Shown piece by piece: positions 44,990 through 56,816 of a stretch of DNA of 64,000 bases. Made by a program: the position numbers and the translations under genes. This DNA comes from Lyophyllum atratum (Eukaryota > Basidiomycota > Agaricomycetes > Agaricales > Lyophyllaceae): positions 186,001 to 250,000 of the forward strand of contig JACGCN010000051.1 in assembly GCA_014905825.1 (NCBI GenBank), given 5' to 3'. Position 1 is the stretch's first letter. Every line of letters starts with the position of its first letter. The notes under the pieces are model-generated. The model worked only from the letters and a program-made list of their open reading frames with translations. It made no database searches and was not told the origin of the DNA.

Positions 44990-47980
44990 ATGAACGGTAA
45001 GTCGCTGCGATCCTGTAAATCAAGAGGGCCTTGAACATTATGATGTAGCTGCTCGAAGAGGGAAACCCAAAATTGTGTGTAATCTGACTCATATACCTAC
45101 CACATCTAATGCACACCCGGCGGATACAGAAACCCCCACGAAAGGTACATAGTCTTTGATATCAAGCCACGAACTATCTGAAATAGTTCCATTTATTAGC
45201 ATGGGACGACATTTTCTCCCGAGAAAACTTGGACCGAATTAGCAAACAACATTCGCGAGATTCAGAACCACGATGCCTCAAATCTCTCCTTTGAAGAGAA
45301 TTACCGGTTCGCGTACAACATGGTACTCCATAAGGAGGGGAAAATGTTATATGAGGGAGTGAAGAAGCTCGTAGCGGAGAACCTCGATATGCTCGCTAAA
45401 GCCAAAATCATTCCGGTGTTTCCTACAGGAGGCAATAACGACCCCATGCATCGGAGCCAAGAGGCAGATATATTCCTCAAAGCCTTGCGTAGTACATGGG
45501 ATGATCACATGGGAAATATGGTGAAGCTTGGGCAGATCTTGAAATACATGGTGGGCCATTTATCTTCCCGTTCGTTCATCTTTTGCCTCATGTACATCCC
45601 AAAGGATCGTGTTCACACCAAAAGCGAAAAGGTTCCCGAAATATGTGAGGCTGGGCTTCATCTATTCCTTAAACACATCATCCGGCCACCAATACAACAC
45701 CACATCATTCATGCAGTCCTCAACCAAGTTCAATTCGAGCGGGACGGATACAGCATCAACCGGTCACCTGTCAAAGGATGTGTCGACGTTCTACTAAGTC
45801 TCGAGGTCAACGAAAGTTCTCTCACAGTCTACAAACGCGATCTGGAGCCAGCCTTCATTGAAGAAAGCGAGGCTTTCTACCAGGCGGAAGGCGTGAAGTT
45901 GTTGGAATCATGCGACGCGCCAGAGTTCTTACGTAGGGTGAGTGAGGCTTACGATGAACTATCTGTATTTATTTATCTATTACATTAGGTCGAAGCACGG
46001 TTCGAAAGCGAAGACTCGCGTACTCATCACTATTTGGCCAGACAAACGGCCACTCCACTGCGCCAGATCTTGAAAGACTACCTTTTAACCCCTCACTTGT
46101 CAACTGTCATATCGTTGCCCAATTCAGGATTGGACAACATGATTGACACAGACAAGATGGACGATCTTGCGCGACTTTATCGACTATTCATAACCGTACC
46201 AAGTGGATTGCCATGTTTAAAACGGTCACTGAGAAACTCAGTCGCCCATCGCGGAAGAGAGATAAATCGTGCTTCGCTAGGAACAGAAAGTGGAGATATA
46301 GATATCGATGCGACAGGAGATGCAGTGGACAAAAAGGGAAAGGGGAAGGCGCGGCCCATACTCAATGCAGGTGCCCAGAGATTGGCGTTAGCCTTGAAAT
46401 GGGTTCAAGATGTTCTTGATCTTCGAGACAGGTTTGTTGCTATTTGGCAGACTAATTTTAACAAGGATCGGGAGGTAGAGAGCGCACTCAACGAGGTATT
46501 TGCTCATCGTTTGATTACGAACTGAGTTCACCTATGCGATATCAGGCTTTTCAAGAATTCATAGACGGCAACGACAAAGCACCTGAGTATATCTCGCTCT
46601 TCATTGATGATAACTTGAAGAAGGGCCTGAAAGGAGTGAGTGCGAGAGTATGTCGTTTTTTTTTCAATCCTCAACTTCATTCCAGAAAACCGACGCTGAA
46701 GTCGATGCCGTGCTAGACAAGACGATAACCGTCTTCCGCTTCCTCACAGACAAAGACGTCTTTGAACGTTACTATAAAGGTCACCTTGCTAAACGTCTGC
46801 TCCACGGACGGTCCGTGTCTGATGACGCCGAGCGAGGAATGCTCGCCAAACTCAAGGTGGAATGCGGCTTCCAGTTCACACAAAAGCTGGAAGGTATGTT
46901 CCACGATATGAAATTATCGGGAGATACCATGCAAGCCTATAGTGCACACCTCGCCAAGACAACAGTATGTATTTCTCTGTCATTACCAGCGCTCCAATAA
47001 CCGTGTTCGTAGGCACCCGAAATCAACCTTTCCGTTATCGTGATGACATCAACGTTTTGGCCAATGTCAATTTCCGCTTCTCCCTGTACATTCACCCCTG
47101 AAATGGCCAAAACGTGCAAATCTTTCGAACAGTTTTATCTTTCGAGACATTCTGGTCGGCGGTTGACGTGGCAGCCCTCGCTGGGAAATGCTGATGTCCG
47201 AATTGCCTTCAACACGGCCACGATTGAACTGAATGTATCAACGTTTGCGCTGGTCCTTCTTCTACAATTCGAAGGCCTCACAGACGATGCTTTCTTAACC
47301 TACTCAGTAAGAATTTTCAGTGTTTCTATTGACTTGGTCTGACCTTTTTCTCCTAGGAGCTACAAGGCGCTTCCAATATCGAAGATGACGAACTGCAACG
47401 GAATCTGCAAACATTGGCGTGCGCTAAATATAAGATTTTGAAGAAGCACCCTCCAGGAAGGGATGTCGGAAAAGACGATTCTTTCTCTTTCAATGCCGGC
47501 TTCACCTCCCCCTTGCGGAAAATCAAGATTAGCACTATTGCCTCTAAAGTTGAATCAGGTGAAGAGCGAAAAGAAACTCGGGATCGTATTGATGAAGAGA
47601 GAAAATATCAGACTGAGGTTGGTGTTTTTGGTCTTTCTCCTATCCGGGGTCAGACAACCCGTCTAATACGTGCTCATTCAGGCTTGTATCGTTCGCATCA
47701 TGAAAGACCGCAAACATATGACACACAACGACTTGATCAACGAAGTGACGCGGCAGCTTGCTGGACGGTTCCATCCAGATCCTCTGAATATCAAGAGACG
47801 AGTCGAGGGCTTGATAGAGGTGAGTCGTACACAGAATCTTCGAAGGCATCATGTCTGAAATTCTTGGACATCCCAGAAGGAGTATTTGGAACGCTGCGAA
47901 GATCGAAAGTCTTATAATTACTGTGTAAGTCCAGGAACTTGGAGTTTGTTGTCCCGTACTCACAGATCCCACAGGCCTGA
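44990..47980 (+). CDS. CUL3: cullin-3 (scaffold of BTB-based ubiquitin ligases)
   Basis: ATG at 44990. The first exons are tiny: [11 protein letters not shown], then a PPRK piece, before the main cullin body ([60 protein letters not shown]). Cullin repeats continue ([40 protein letters not shown]), then the cullin homology domain: [60 protein letters not shown] and [20 protein letters not shown]. The neddylation region is present: [20 protein letters not shown] (modified Lys expected in the VRIMK segment). A last intron of about 44 nt gives the end SYNYCIPQA, stop at 47978-47980. A Lys/Asp-rich insert ([20 protein letters not shown]) sits between repeats. Length (~770 aa) fits Cul3. Confidence 0.93.
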
Positions 47981-48168
47981 GCATCTTATGTATCTTGTAT
48001 CTTGTTTGTATCCTATCAGCATTGGACGGCTTGTACTTCTATGTACAACCATGACATAATACACACATCACACTGCATCCCCATGAAGCTCCGTCGCAGG
48101 AATTCGATCTCAGTGCTTGGATTCCGGAGTCTTTATGTCATAGGGCTGTGGTCGGCGCAACCAAAGCT

Positions 48169-48768
48169 ATGTCAGCAAACGTCCCCAGACGTAGAGATTC
48201 AACCACTATGGCTCACGCTGCACTCAAAACCGCGTTCATATCTGGACCCGTGCTACCTCCGTCAGCCTATTTCTCCAATCATTATGTGCCAAACCTCCTT
48301 GCCGCCATCGAATGCGGGGATTCTTTTGTGGTCGGCCCAGCACCTGGCGTTGACAGTATCGCACTTCGATTCTTGGTCTCGCGCGGGGTGAATCCTGCAA
48401 AGGTTACAGTGTACCTCGCCGAATTCGAAGACCATACTCTACGGCCGGCTTTAAAGTGGTTTGAGGAGTTGGGGGGGCTTATCAAAGTTGAGGGTCAAAC
48501 AACGAGCGAGCGAGATGCAGCCATGACGAGGGACTCGCACTATGATGTGCTGAGATACTTGACGATCGAGGAGCAGCGCATACAGTATGGAAGTGATTAT
48601 TACCCCAGGATCAGCGCTACGCAGAAGAATGAACGGAGGAGGATGGGACTCCAATTACACACTAATGATAATTTGGACTCGGAATTGTCAAGGCAGGCGG
48701 CTATGGGGCCGGCCCGAAGGCCGTCTGGCATCAGAAAATTATTTAGTACCCTCCTTCGTAAACCATGA
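48169..48768 (+). CDS. SLOG-like Rossmann-fold protein
   Basis: Single-exon 199-codon gene from the ATG at 48169 (a longer frame begins with GTG). After a short basic start, the core is KTAFISGPVLPPSAYFSNHY, VPNLLAAIECGDSFVVGPAP, GVDSIALRFLVSRGVNPAKV and TVYLAEFEDHTLRPALKWFE. The pattern (start strand ending in SG, later VVGPAPGVDSIA) resembles the nucleotide-binding SLOG superfamily (DprA/LOG/TIR-associated), where G-x-x-x-G-x-D-x-x-A binds the ligand. The C-terminus is basic (RRPSGIRKLFSTLLRKP). In bacteria SLOG proteins sense or process nucleotides; in fungi such proteins are poorly described. The family call is by pattern only. It follows CUL3 on the same strand. Confidence 0.6.
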   Translation: MSANVPRRRDSTTMAHAALKTAFISGPVLPPSAYFSNHYVPNLLAAIECGDSFVVGPAPGVDSIALRFLVSRGVNPAKVTVYLAEFEDHTLRPALKWFEELGGLIKVEGQTTSERDAAMTRDSHYDVLRYLTIEEQRIQYGSDYYPRISATQKNERRRMGLQLHTNDNLDSELSRQAAMGPARRPSGIRKLFSTLLRKP

Positions 48769-48993
48769 CTCGGACTCTACATATACATACCCCGACGTGT
48801 CTCTTCCTTGCTTGACTTCAGATCTGGGGGTTGTGCAGGTTATGTTAAATGTTCATTCTGTAAGCAAGTGCATATTTACTATTGCAGTAGAGATCCATCC
48901 CCTCTCATCCCCTTAATAGTTTTCACAATGTATATACTAATCACAGTTAAGACCCAGGTACGAGCGACACCTCATTGGCTATCTGCGCCTACT

Positions 48994-50543
48994 TTAACGA
49001 GGAGCCCTCTCGGAATGCTCGTAAGTGAAAGTCGTTGGCTTGTCGTCATCCATGGGCGTCTGGCGTTCCGAGTCGTCCAACTGCTGAACATTGTGGAGCC
49101 TCTCCTTCGCATGCCTCCTATGACTCGCGTGGGCTATCCCAAACTCGTGCGCTGCCCGCGAAACAACTACAGCTATGATCAAAACCTGTTCTCCAAAATG
49201 TGGCGAACTTGAATATACGAACCTCGATCAGAGTCGGTCAGGAAGAACTCATAAATGAAAGCAGCGAAAAGTGTCGCAGGAATATTGGTCAACGCCGCTA
49301 TAGCGGAGTACGGTCCTCCCGCAGCTTTGGATCGACTGTTAGAAAGCGACTTGATGTGAAATTCAAGGGCATTCATTACCTTGCGATCCCCATATCGTCA
49401 TTGCCATTAATCGGCCGCCCAAATCACGAGCGGAATTTGCAACGACTACACAAAAAGGTAGGGACATTCAGCTTTATTTCACCATGAATGAATTTCCTAA
49501 ACTCACGCCCTGGCATCGAAAAACCCCAGATCGCAGTGCCGCTGGGATGATATCATTGTCTAACCATGAAAGAGACCGGAGGCACGACAATCACTCACTA
49601 TGCCATCGACACTAAGATGGGACCCATGACTGGAGGAATCAATGCGTTCGATGAGTCTAGAGAAGCCCAGATGGCAAGGCCAATGAACGTATCCTGGAAA
49701 TAATGTTAGTCATAGCACTATGAAGGACGACATTGAGCCTCACCGATACAAACTCATTCAGGAATGTGAGGCCAAGTCTCTGTCCAGGCAAGAGGTAGAA
49801 TCCAAATATTCCAGCGAGCCCATTGGGAGTGAAATTCAACGCGTCAAACTCTTTGGCTGCGTTGAGGATGGCTGTACACTCTTCGAATGTCACCTTGTAC
49901 TGCGTGTAGATGAGCAAACACGCAATATAAGCTCCTAAGATCTGCGCAATGATATAACTGAATGTCGTTTAAGTAGAGACCGCAGGAACATTTGCATCCG
50001 GAATACGCACCGAAGGGCCTTCAGCGGCGGGAATCCTTTGAAAACCGTGAAGGCGATGGAAACGCAGGGGTTAAAATGGCCTCCTGACGTCCCACCACAG
50101 ACTCCTAGAGCAAGGAGGATGCCGCCCATGTACGCGAAGCCGACCTGGAAGATGGCTATCGCTGCTAATGAGGAAAATCCAAAGTTCGAAACTCGGTGCG
50201 TACGCACAAGACAATCCTACTGGTGCCAGCTTTGCCCCTACTAAAATATTTCCTGTGACCCAGGCTGTTTGGGACCCAACACCTATAGTAATAAGAATCT
50301 TGAATACCTTCTAGATCGAGATAAAGAAGGATCATGTACCTGCGTACACGTAGAAGAACACTCCCAGCTGTCCTTTGGAATCAGAGACGATTCCAGATAA
50401 GTACAGTAGAGGTTACGTCTTACAGCTTCTGCAAAGCACTCCATGAACCAGTGGACTTCTCTCTTGTTTCTCTGCTTCTCCCATGCCTTGAAGATCTTGC
50501 TACGCGGTTCAAAGTCACTCCGATATACGATGGGCTGCGCCAT
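48994..50543 (-). CDS. aquaglyceroporin 2 (paralogue of the gene at 13563-15248)
   Basis: Minus-strand, multi-exon. Start chosen at the ATG at 50543 (MAQPIVYRSDFEPRSKIFKA); the longer frame begins with TTG. The next exon joins to GQLGVFFYVYAG. The first box reads GGTSGGHFNPCVSIAF (NPC), followed by FKGFPPLKALR; the second reads VANSARDLGGRLMAM (NSA, Arg, Asp). Intervening blocks closely follow the first gene (ACLLIYTQYKVTFEECTAIL, AGIFGFYLLPGQRLGLTFLN, NIPATLFAAFIYEFFLTDSD). The last exon joins VVSRAAHEFGIAHASHRRHA to an acidic tail ending EHSERAPR at 48994. Same intron positions as the paralogue indicate gene duplication. Channel for glycerol or related solutes. The paralogue's extra N-terminal exon was not found here. 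Confidence 0.88.
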
Positions 50544-52914
50544 CTTGGAAAGTGCGGCTTGGTAGTGGTTATCCGGGTGAGGGGAGAATGGCAATCAACC
50601 TGGAGCGTATTTGGAACCACTTTATACCTATGATCATGTCGTGTACAAATCTCGTGGATGGAGAACAACGCTCCAGATCTAAGATAAGGCCCTAACTAGC
50701 GAATTTGTTTCCGGTGAACAACTGCACCCAGGCTAGATCACGCTGCGCAATTAGTAGGCCGCTGTCCGCAAGGTCAGGGGCCAGCCCCAGCCGCTCGCAG
50801 GGGCGCGGAGAAAGATCGCACCAGGACATGATGATCTTCAGAAAACGGAGAGAGAACGGACACGAAGCAAGCCATGGGAATCAAACACCAGAACTAATTT
50901 TCGAGACGTGTAGACGATGAGCCTGGGTGTTACCAGTTCGACATCAGCGCTGCATGTGGAGGCCTAAGGGTAGAAATTGATACTGATGGTCGTGGAAGTA
51001 CCCAGTCTCGTCCTGTCCTGTCCTGGGATTTGCGTCCGAAGCCATGTTGACCCTTTACTTCCCAGTGAGCAGATTTTTTGATCTCCATCGCTTCTCGCAT
51101 TGCCAAGCTCCCTCTGACTTGAAGTGGTACATATGTTGCGGAGCTCCTGATCCGACAAAATCTGCGTCTGTACATGCGTATGTCGTTCTGGAGCAAACAT
51201 TGGTGCATGACCTTGCATGACGCTACATCGGGTGCATTCCCCAGCATTCTACCGTCTCAAAGGGGTGTGACAAATTCGAGTGTGTCGCATTGGCCGGTCA
51301 GCCGTATGGCTGCATGATCATATGTCAGGCACGTCGTCTGGGGAAATCGTCTAAAAATAGCCACATCAGTGGATGTTTAGTTTAGCACCCCACGAAGGCC
51401 CAAAAGAACCCCTAATAGAGTGCCAAATGACCCCTGCAGAGTTGCCAAGGACTCTACCCTAACTGGGCCTGACAGTACCCACAGAGGCTGAAATGGCTCG
51501 CATTTCGGGGTTTTCGTCCGAAAACTTTGCGACCATTTCTGTCCGGACTGAGCATGGCCTAGAAAAAATAAACTCGATCTTGTCGGGACAATTCATGTTC
51601 AAAAAAGCAAACTTTTCTTCGGCTGCGTCGCCGTCACCTCGAAAGCTCAGAGAAAACGGGTTTTTTGGCGGGTCTCCCGCCGCTTCAATCGCGTTTGTGC
51701 AGAAGAAAGTCGATTGGGCAGCATTCGGCTCAGCATACAGCAGGGATCTGTCCGGAAATCGTACCTACATAGTCCCCAAGGGTAGGAGAGGAATCCACTG
51801 GAAGATTGAAAATGTACTCGTAACAAGACGATTATTTGGACAGGCTACGCACGTATATCATGGTTCCGGGTTAATGACGACGCGCTTTGCCAGTGGACAG
51901 TTTTGAGACTGAGACGCGGACTCTGAAAGGGGCGGCTACGATGTAACGTTCAGTTGTGGCGCTTCATTCTAAATTAGTTAGGTGAGTTAATAGGGCCTAG
52001 TAAAAGAGTACTTGCGAAGAAGCTGATGCTAAGCGGGGGATCTCGAACTTGGCGCTGATTTAGGGCCACTGACTCTGATGAAATTAAATAATATGGACCC
52101 AAGCATCGACGTCTCAGCGTGGGCTTCCAAGTAGATCCAAGATAGCAAGCATCATCGGTGTAGGGGTCGTGGCGGAGAATTGTTGTTTCGGTTTACGGCG
52201 GTAGACTCGTCGCCAGCTGGGGTTGTGTGAAAGCAACGGAGTGAGGAATAGATACCAGACACAACGTCGAAACCGAGTCCACATTCTCCTCTACTTCTTC
52301 AGTGTTCTGTCTTGAGCAGTAGAAAAAGGCTCCGGTGCTAAGTACTAAGTGCAAGAAGTCGCGAGGTGAGATTGGGTTCTGACTAGGCCTCCAGATCAAC
52401 CCACTCTCCTATACTACTTGAACTTCTTAATGATGTCAAGTATCATCATAAGATCACATCATCGGTAACTTCCGAGTCCCCACCGACGAAAACGGAGTCG
52501 GAAAACCTGGGTATTCAAACCAAGCGGCTTGATTTTAATATCTTACGAGACTATGGTAGTACACTACGTTACTGACTGACGAAGGGATAGGACGGGTTCT
52601 TGTTCAACTCTAGACCTGGTCGCCACTTAGTTGTAACTTTATGTGATCAGCTTTGATTGAAGTGTCCTACCCATGAGCCACATGCGATTAGTTAACGGTT
52701 TACATCCGTGATCAAGTCCGTATACTAAAATGTCCCCTCAACGTAACACCAGACGTTATATGTAATCCAGACGTAAGAAGTCTTCCCAAGCCGTCGAGTG
52801 TCCAAGCATATCAGTATCTGTCAAAGACATCGAAGACCTCGCGTAGCGTATGATCGAACGCCTACCATATTGTCAGCCTTTTCGGGAGATGTGAATGTCA
52901 ATGGGTCAACCTAC
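50544..52914. other. gene-poor stretch of 2.4 kb
   Basis: Promoter side of aquaglyceroporin 2 and then no recognised gene. The only long frame, 51493-51906 plus (137 codons, MARISGFSSENFATISVRTE), has no known domain. The sequence around 51360-51600 has repeated CCAAA/CCCCTA phrases and could be an old transposon fragment. Nothing else is supported. Confidence 0.3.
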
Positions 52915-53674
52915 TTAAAGGAGTTCGGGGTGGATGGAGTGGTATGCATCCCTGGAGGAGCGGTATGCATCCTCGACGGTCGTGCGCGAGCGGTTCTCCT
53001 CCCAGTTGTGGCCGCCGACGACGATGGTCTCCCTTCCGATGTCATGACCAGTGAAGCCGAAGTCGTGGTTGCTGAACGAGCCGTCACTGCCGAAGATCTC
53101 GCTGAAGTGGCCAGAAATCCTGCGGTCGAAGCCCACCTGGTGGCCAGTGTGGCGCCTCAAGTCGCGGCTGAAGCCGTGCAGGCCTGAGTGCCATTGCTCG
53201 AAGACAATGGTCTGAGTCTCAACCTCGCAGATCTGCTCGGTTATGATCCTATTGTATGTATATCAGTAATCGAGTTCAGGTAGGTGGGAGACAAGAGGAG
53301 TAAGTCTGACCTCTTGGCCATCTCCTGGAGGACGACCAGGCGTTGCTGGATGATCTCGATGCGCTGCGTGCGGCAGACGAGTTCATGCTCCTGCTTCACG
53401 ACTACTTGCTCAAAGCGAGAACCATCAAAATTATCCGCTCCGTGGAAGTTATCGAAGTTGTTCAAGGAGTTGAAGCCTCCCCAGTTGTTGAAGGAACGAT
53501 AGCCTCGGATAGCTAGAAATATGCGAATAGAAGTCAGATATCTAGATCTCGTGATGCCGAAGAAGTTAAGGACTAACCTAGTTCATGGTTGGGACGGAGG
53601 GCGACGGGACCTGCGACGACAGATGTGGCCAACGCCACGAGGGAAACGAATGGAACGGCGAGTTTAGCGAACAT
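52915..53674 (-). CDS. small secreted protein of agaric type
   Basis: Three exons on the minus strand. ATG at 53674 starts a clear signal peptide: MFAKLAVPFVSLVALATSVV, cut likely after VVA. The mature part begins GPVALRPNHEL, then after an intron IRGYRSFNNWGGFNSLNNFD, NFHGADNFDGSRFEQVVVKQ and EHELVCRTQRIEIIQQRLVV. A second intron (about 60 nt) joins EMAKR to IITEQICEVETQTIVFEQWH, then SGLHGFSRDLRRHTGHQVGF and SNHDFGFTGHDIGRETIVVG. The C-terminus is SIHPELL. It has two cysteines and many His/Asn/Gly residues. I recognise the VExQTIVFEQ-type block as typical of uncharacterised basidiomycete secreted proteins but know of no function. Confidence 0.8.
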
Positions 53675-54884
53675 GGTGTTGATGATGTTAAAGAGAGATT
53701 TCAGCTGGAGGATGTTGTATGAGCAACCATAAATCTATAGACAGATAGCAGGATCTGCTCACTTGCTTGCAACAGGAATGTAAGGCCGACCCAAGGGAGA
53801 AGCGGATGGACGAAAAAAAGGACCGTAAAGGGCGACCTGGCCAAACAAGGAGAAGAGTGAGAACGAAAGGAACTGATAATTCGACAGAGTAAGAGGTGGT
53901 CAGCTTTTATAGAGTCAACTGACTATCTAGCATACCGAAAGACTGGAATGGACTCGCCAAGTAAACTGCTGTTCGTCTAAACGATGTCTTGGCCACCCAA
54001 GTTGGTATCACTACCTGCCTAGAATGGTTATGTTATGGCGTATATTCGAGACGCCCACGTCAAACCCCATCCAAACGTCGAACCGCTGTCTTTACATCCA
54101 AACGTGTGGCAGATCTACCTGGCATACTACCGCATGCTGTATCTTGCACGTTAGCAACGCTTCGTGAGAGGCGTACACATTTATGATGGTAGATATCTCT
54201 GAACCCTACACGGATCGATGACCTCAGCTGCAATTGAGTCCCACTTGCCAGTCGGTCTTCCACGGGAAGACAGTTACAGCATTCTGACCTGTATTTTCAG
54301 GCTTGGCCTCCGAGTCTCCGGCGACTCGCTCTCTGAACCAGGTCATCATAATGCTTGTTGCAATCATGCTCAGTTCTACAAAAGGGGCGTTCAATGACGA
54401 TTTTCACCATATTGCCGGTTTTTCGAGTAACCGATATCCAAGGGCCGAGCGCTTGAGGATGCATAGCTCATGGCGGTTCTCATGGCCATACGCACTTATG
54501 GCTATACGATGTACACGGTGCTGAGCACGTGCATGATGCGATGCACGTCGAGGGTACCAGCGTGCGTTTTGTTTGGCAGTGCACCGTGTGGAAAGGTCTT
54601 CAAAGGCATTTTGTCCTTCAACACTCCGGCGGTGCATTTAAAGGTGGCGGTGATGCGCTACAGCGTGCGTTAATTGATGGTTTCTTTCCTGAGCGTCGTC
54701 TACCATGGTCATTACCCTCACGACGGTTGTAAGCTATCCATACTCCTGGGCCAGATAACAAGACGTACGGAGGCGAATCATTGTTTAGGACTCGGTGTTT
54801 TACACCTTGCATGATGATTCTGATTGACTCTAATAATGATAAGTAGCATTTCAGACGTAGCAGAAGAGGCTATCCCAGGTGATA
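53675..54884. other. intergenic, no intact gene recognised
   Basis: Promoter of the secreted protein (pyrimidine/purine-biased near 53680-53900), then 54000-54750 with several overlapping frames such as the plus frame HGGSHGHTHLWLYDVHGAEH near 54470. None has a start, domain or splice pattern that I can support. Possibly an old repeat. Confidence 0.3.
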
Positions 54885-56656
54885 TTACAACTCGTCGTGG
54901 CCGGTCCCCGAAGCCTGGAAGGCTTCTGCCAGTTCTGTCATGATGCATCAGTAAAATGTCGACTTCATCGAAAGCGCATGATAGAAAAAGATGGAATGCT
55001 GCTGTGATGCAAAGCAAAGCTAAAGAAAATAAGCAGGGCAGGACTTACTGCGTCGAGTTTGTTGGGGGATTTCTATTGGCAAGACAACATTATATTCGAC
55101 GAACAGATCTCCGTGTGTCGAATGCTCAAAGATGGGCATCCCCTCTCCCTTGATTGTTTGTACAAATCCTGAGCGGAGGTCGGTGATGTTCTTAACATGG
55201 TATCGCAGCAAAACACACCTGGCTGAGTGACACCCATTCTAACAAGGCGTACAACATGTCCGTCAAGGTGAGTCAGGTTACGGTCGAAGCCGAGAAGGGC
55301 CTGACACAGAACTAGTAAGTCTGAAGTCCCAAGGATGACATTTGGCGATAACGACGAACCTCATCAATACCGATTGTCTCTTTCCAGTAGAGACTGCTTT
55401 CCTTCCTACGCCAACCTCCTTTATCCTTTCTGGTCCGCACTCTCAGGACGACATCGCCTGCTTCCCAATCTGGGCTCTCATCGGCCTCCCCTTCATAGAC
55501 AATCTCGTGGCCCTCGGGCATACCAGGTGTTACCTCTAATGTGAAATGTGCGGTATGGTCTACGACCTTCTGACCTCCACAATGGGGACATTTCTTTTTG
55601 ATCGTCTTTCCGCGACCGCCACAGTCGCTACATGTCACTTGGCTCTGTGCGAACATACCCGGGAAAATCTGTTGGGAGCTTAGCAATTTGAAAAGATGCT
55701 ATGGGAGCGAAATGTATACCTGTTGCTTGACGAGCCGCACACCGGATCCACTACATGATGTACATGTATGAATGTCGCTGTCAGATGCCGCACCCGACCC
55801 TCGACAATGGTCGCAGAGGATACGCTTCTTGACCATGAACTAGACGGGAAATGTCAGGAGACTAATCCATTCAAAGTTAGTATAGAGCCCTACATCAATA
55901 TTTGAGCCCGTGTAACTGCGACAGGGAAATCATCAGTCGGATTGGACGGCCAAGGAGTCATTCCGACTTACACATCCGCCAACTGAACCTCAAACTCCGA
56001 CACAGAACTAGGGCCGCGACGGGCTTGTTGTTGTTGATCTACAGTTCCACTTTGAATAAGACCGCGAGGAGCCATGTCAACTCTTAGACTCACGACCGCC
56101 AAAGAAATTCTGGAACATGTCGAAGGGATTTGCCTGGTGTTGACCACCTTCATGCGCCTTCAAACCCTCCTGTAGAAAGAGTCAAGGTGTGAGTGAAGGA
56201 AATTCTACCAGAGCACTGCATTGAAAGACCAAGGCTGACCTCTCCGTATTGGTCGTATATGGGGCGTTTCTAGATCATGGGATGAGAAAGTTTAGGTATA
56301 GGTATATCTTACGACCAAGGTAGCTTACTGTGGTATCGGAAAGGACTTCATAGGCTGTAAACAGTTTAGGGACTTCGCGTCGCGTATGTGACTGGTTCTG
56401 TAGCTCACCATGCGCGATCTCCACGAATCTATCTTCCGCATCAGGTTCCTTGTTTTTGTCCGGGTGATATTTCTTGCTCAGCTTCTTGTAAGCATGTCTA
56501 ATGTCCTTCTCGGAGGCGGACTTGTGTACTGTCGACCAGTGTGATTAGTGAAGCGCGCGTACTTGATAGTAGTGACATACGGCCCAAGACCTTGTAGAGA
56601 TCGGCCGCGGCAGTGAGAGTGGCGAGTAATAGCACAAAGAAGTAGGCCGAGAGCAT
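54885..56656 (-). CDS. ER-lumen DnaJ-type co-chaperone ending in HDEL (Scj1/ERdj3 type)
   Basis: Minus-strand gene with many introns. ATG at 56656 opens a signal peptide ([18 protein letters not shown]) followed directly by the J-domain: DLYKVLG joined to [40 protein letters not shown] (HPD motif) and AYEVLSD. Gly/Phe region and zinc centre follow: [24 protein letters not shown] and CPHCGGQK are the four CxxCxGxG-type repeats. The substrate-binding part includes [20 protein letters not shown] and [23 protein letters not shown] text (read here as [20 protein letters not shown]). A last exon, after a 114-nt intron at 54935-55048, gives [18 protein letters not shown] and the stop. HDEL retains it in the ER, where it partners BiP. 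Type I J-protein, complete. Confidence 0.9.
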
Positions 56657-56816
56657 GGCAACGAGAGTGGGGGCCGCAGAGGGACGTGAACGACGCAGAC
56701 ACGATGATGAATAGCGTTTTAAGTTTCTGGTCTACGTGTCCGTAGTACCATCCGAGTCACATGACGCATTACCATTGATATCCCTTTCGGAAGGCTTTCA
56801 CTTGCCATTCGCTCCC
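56657..56816. promoter_or_regulatory. 160-bp divergent promoter between J-protein and unknown gene
   Basis: Separates the minus-strand ATG at 56656 from the plus-strand ATG at 56817. No element recognised. Confidence 0.4.

Noticed and set aside
51493..51906. 137-codon plus-strand frame starting MARISGFSSENF
   Set aside because: No domain, no splice support and no recognisable family; left as part of the gene-poor stretch.
54000..54800. Possible transposase in overlapping plus frames
   Set aside because: No DDE, integrase or reverse transcriptase motif could be read in any frame.
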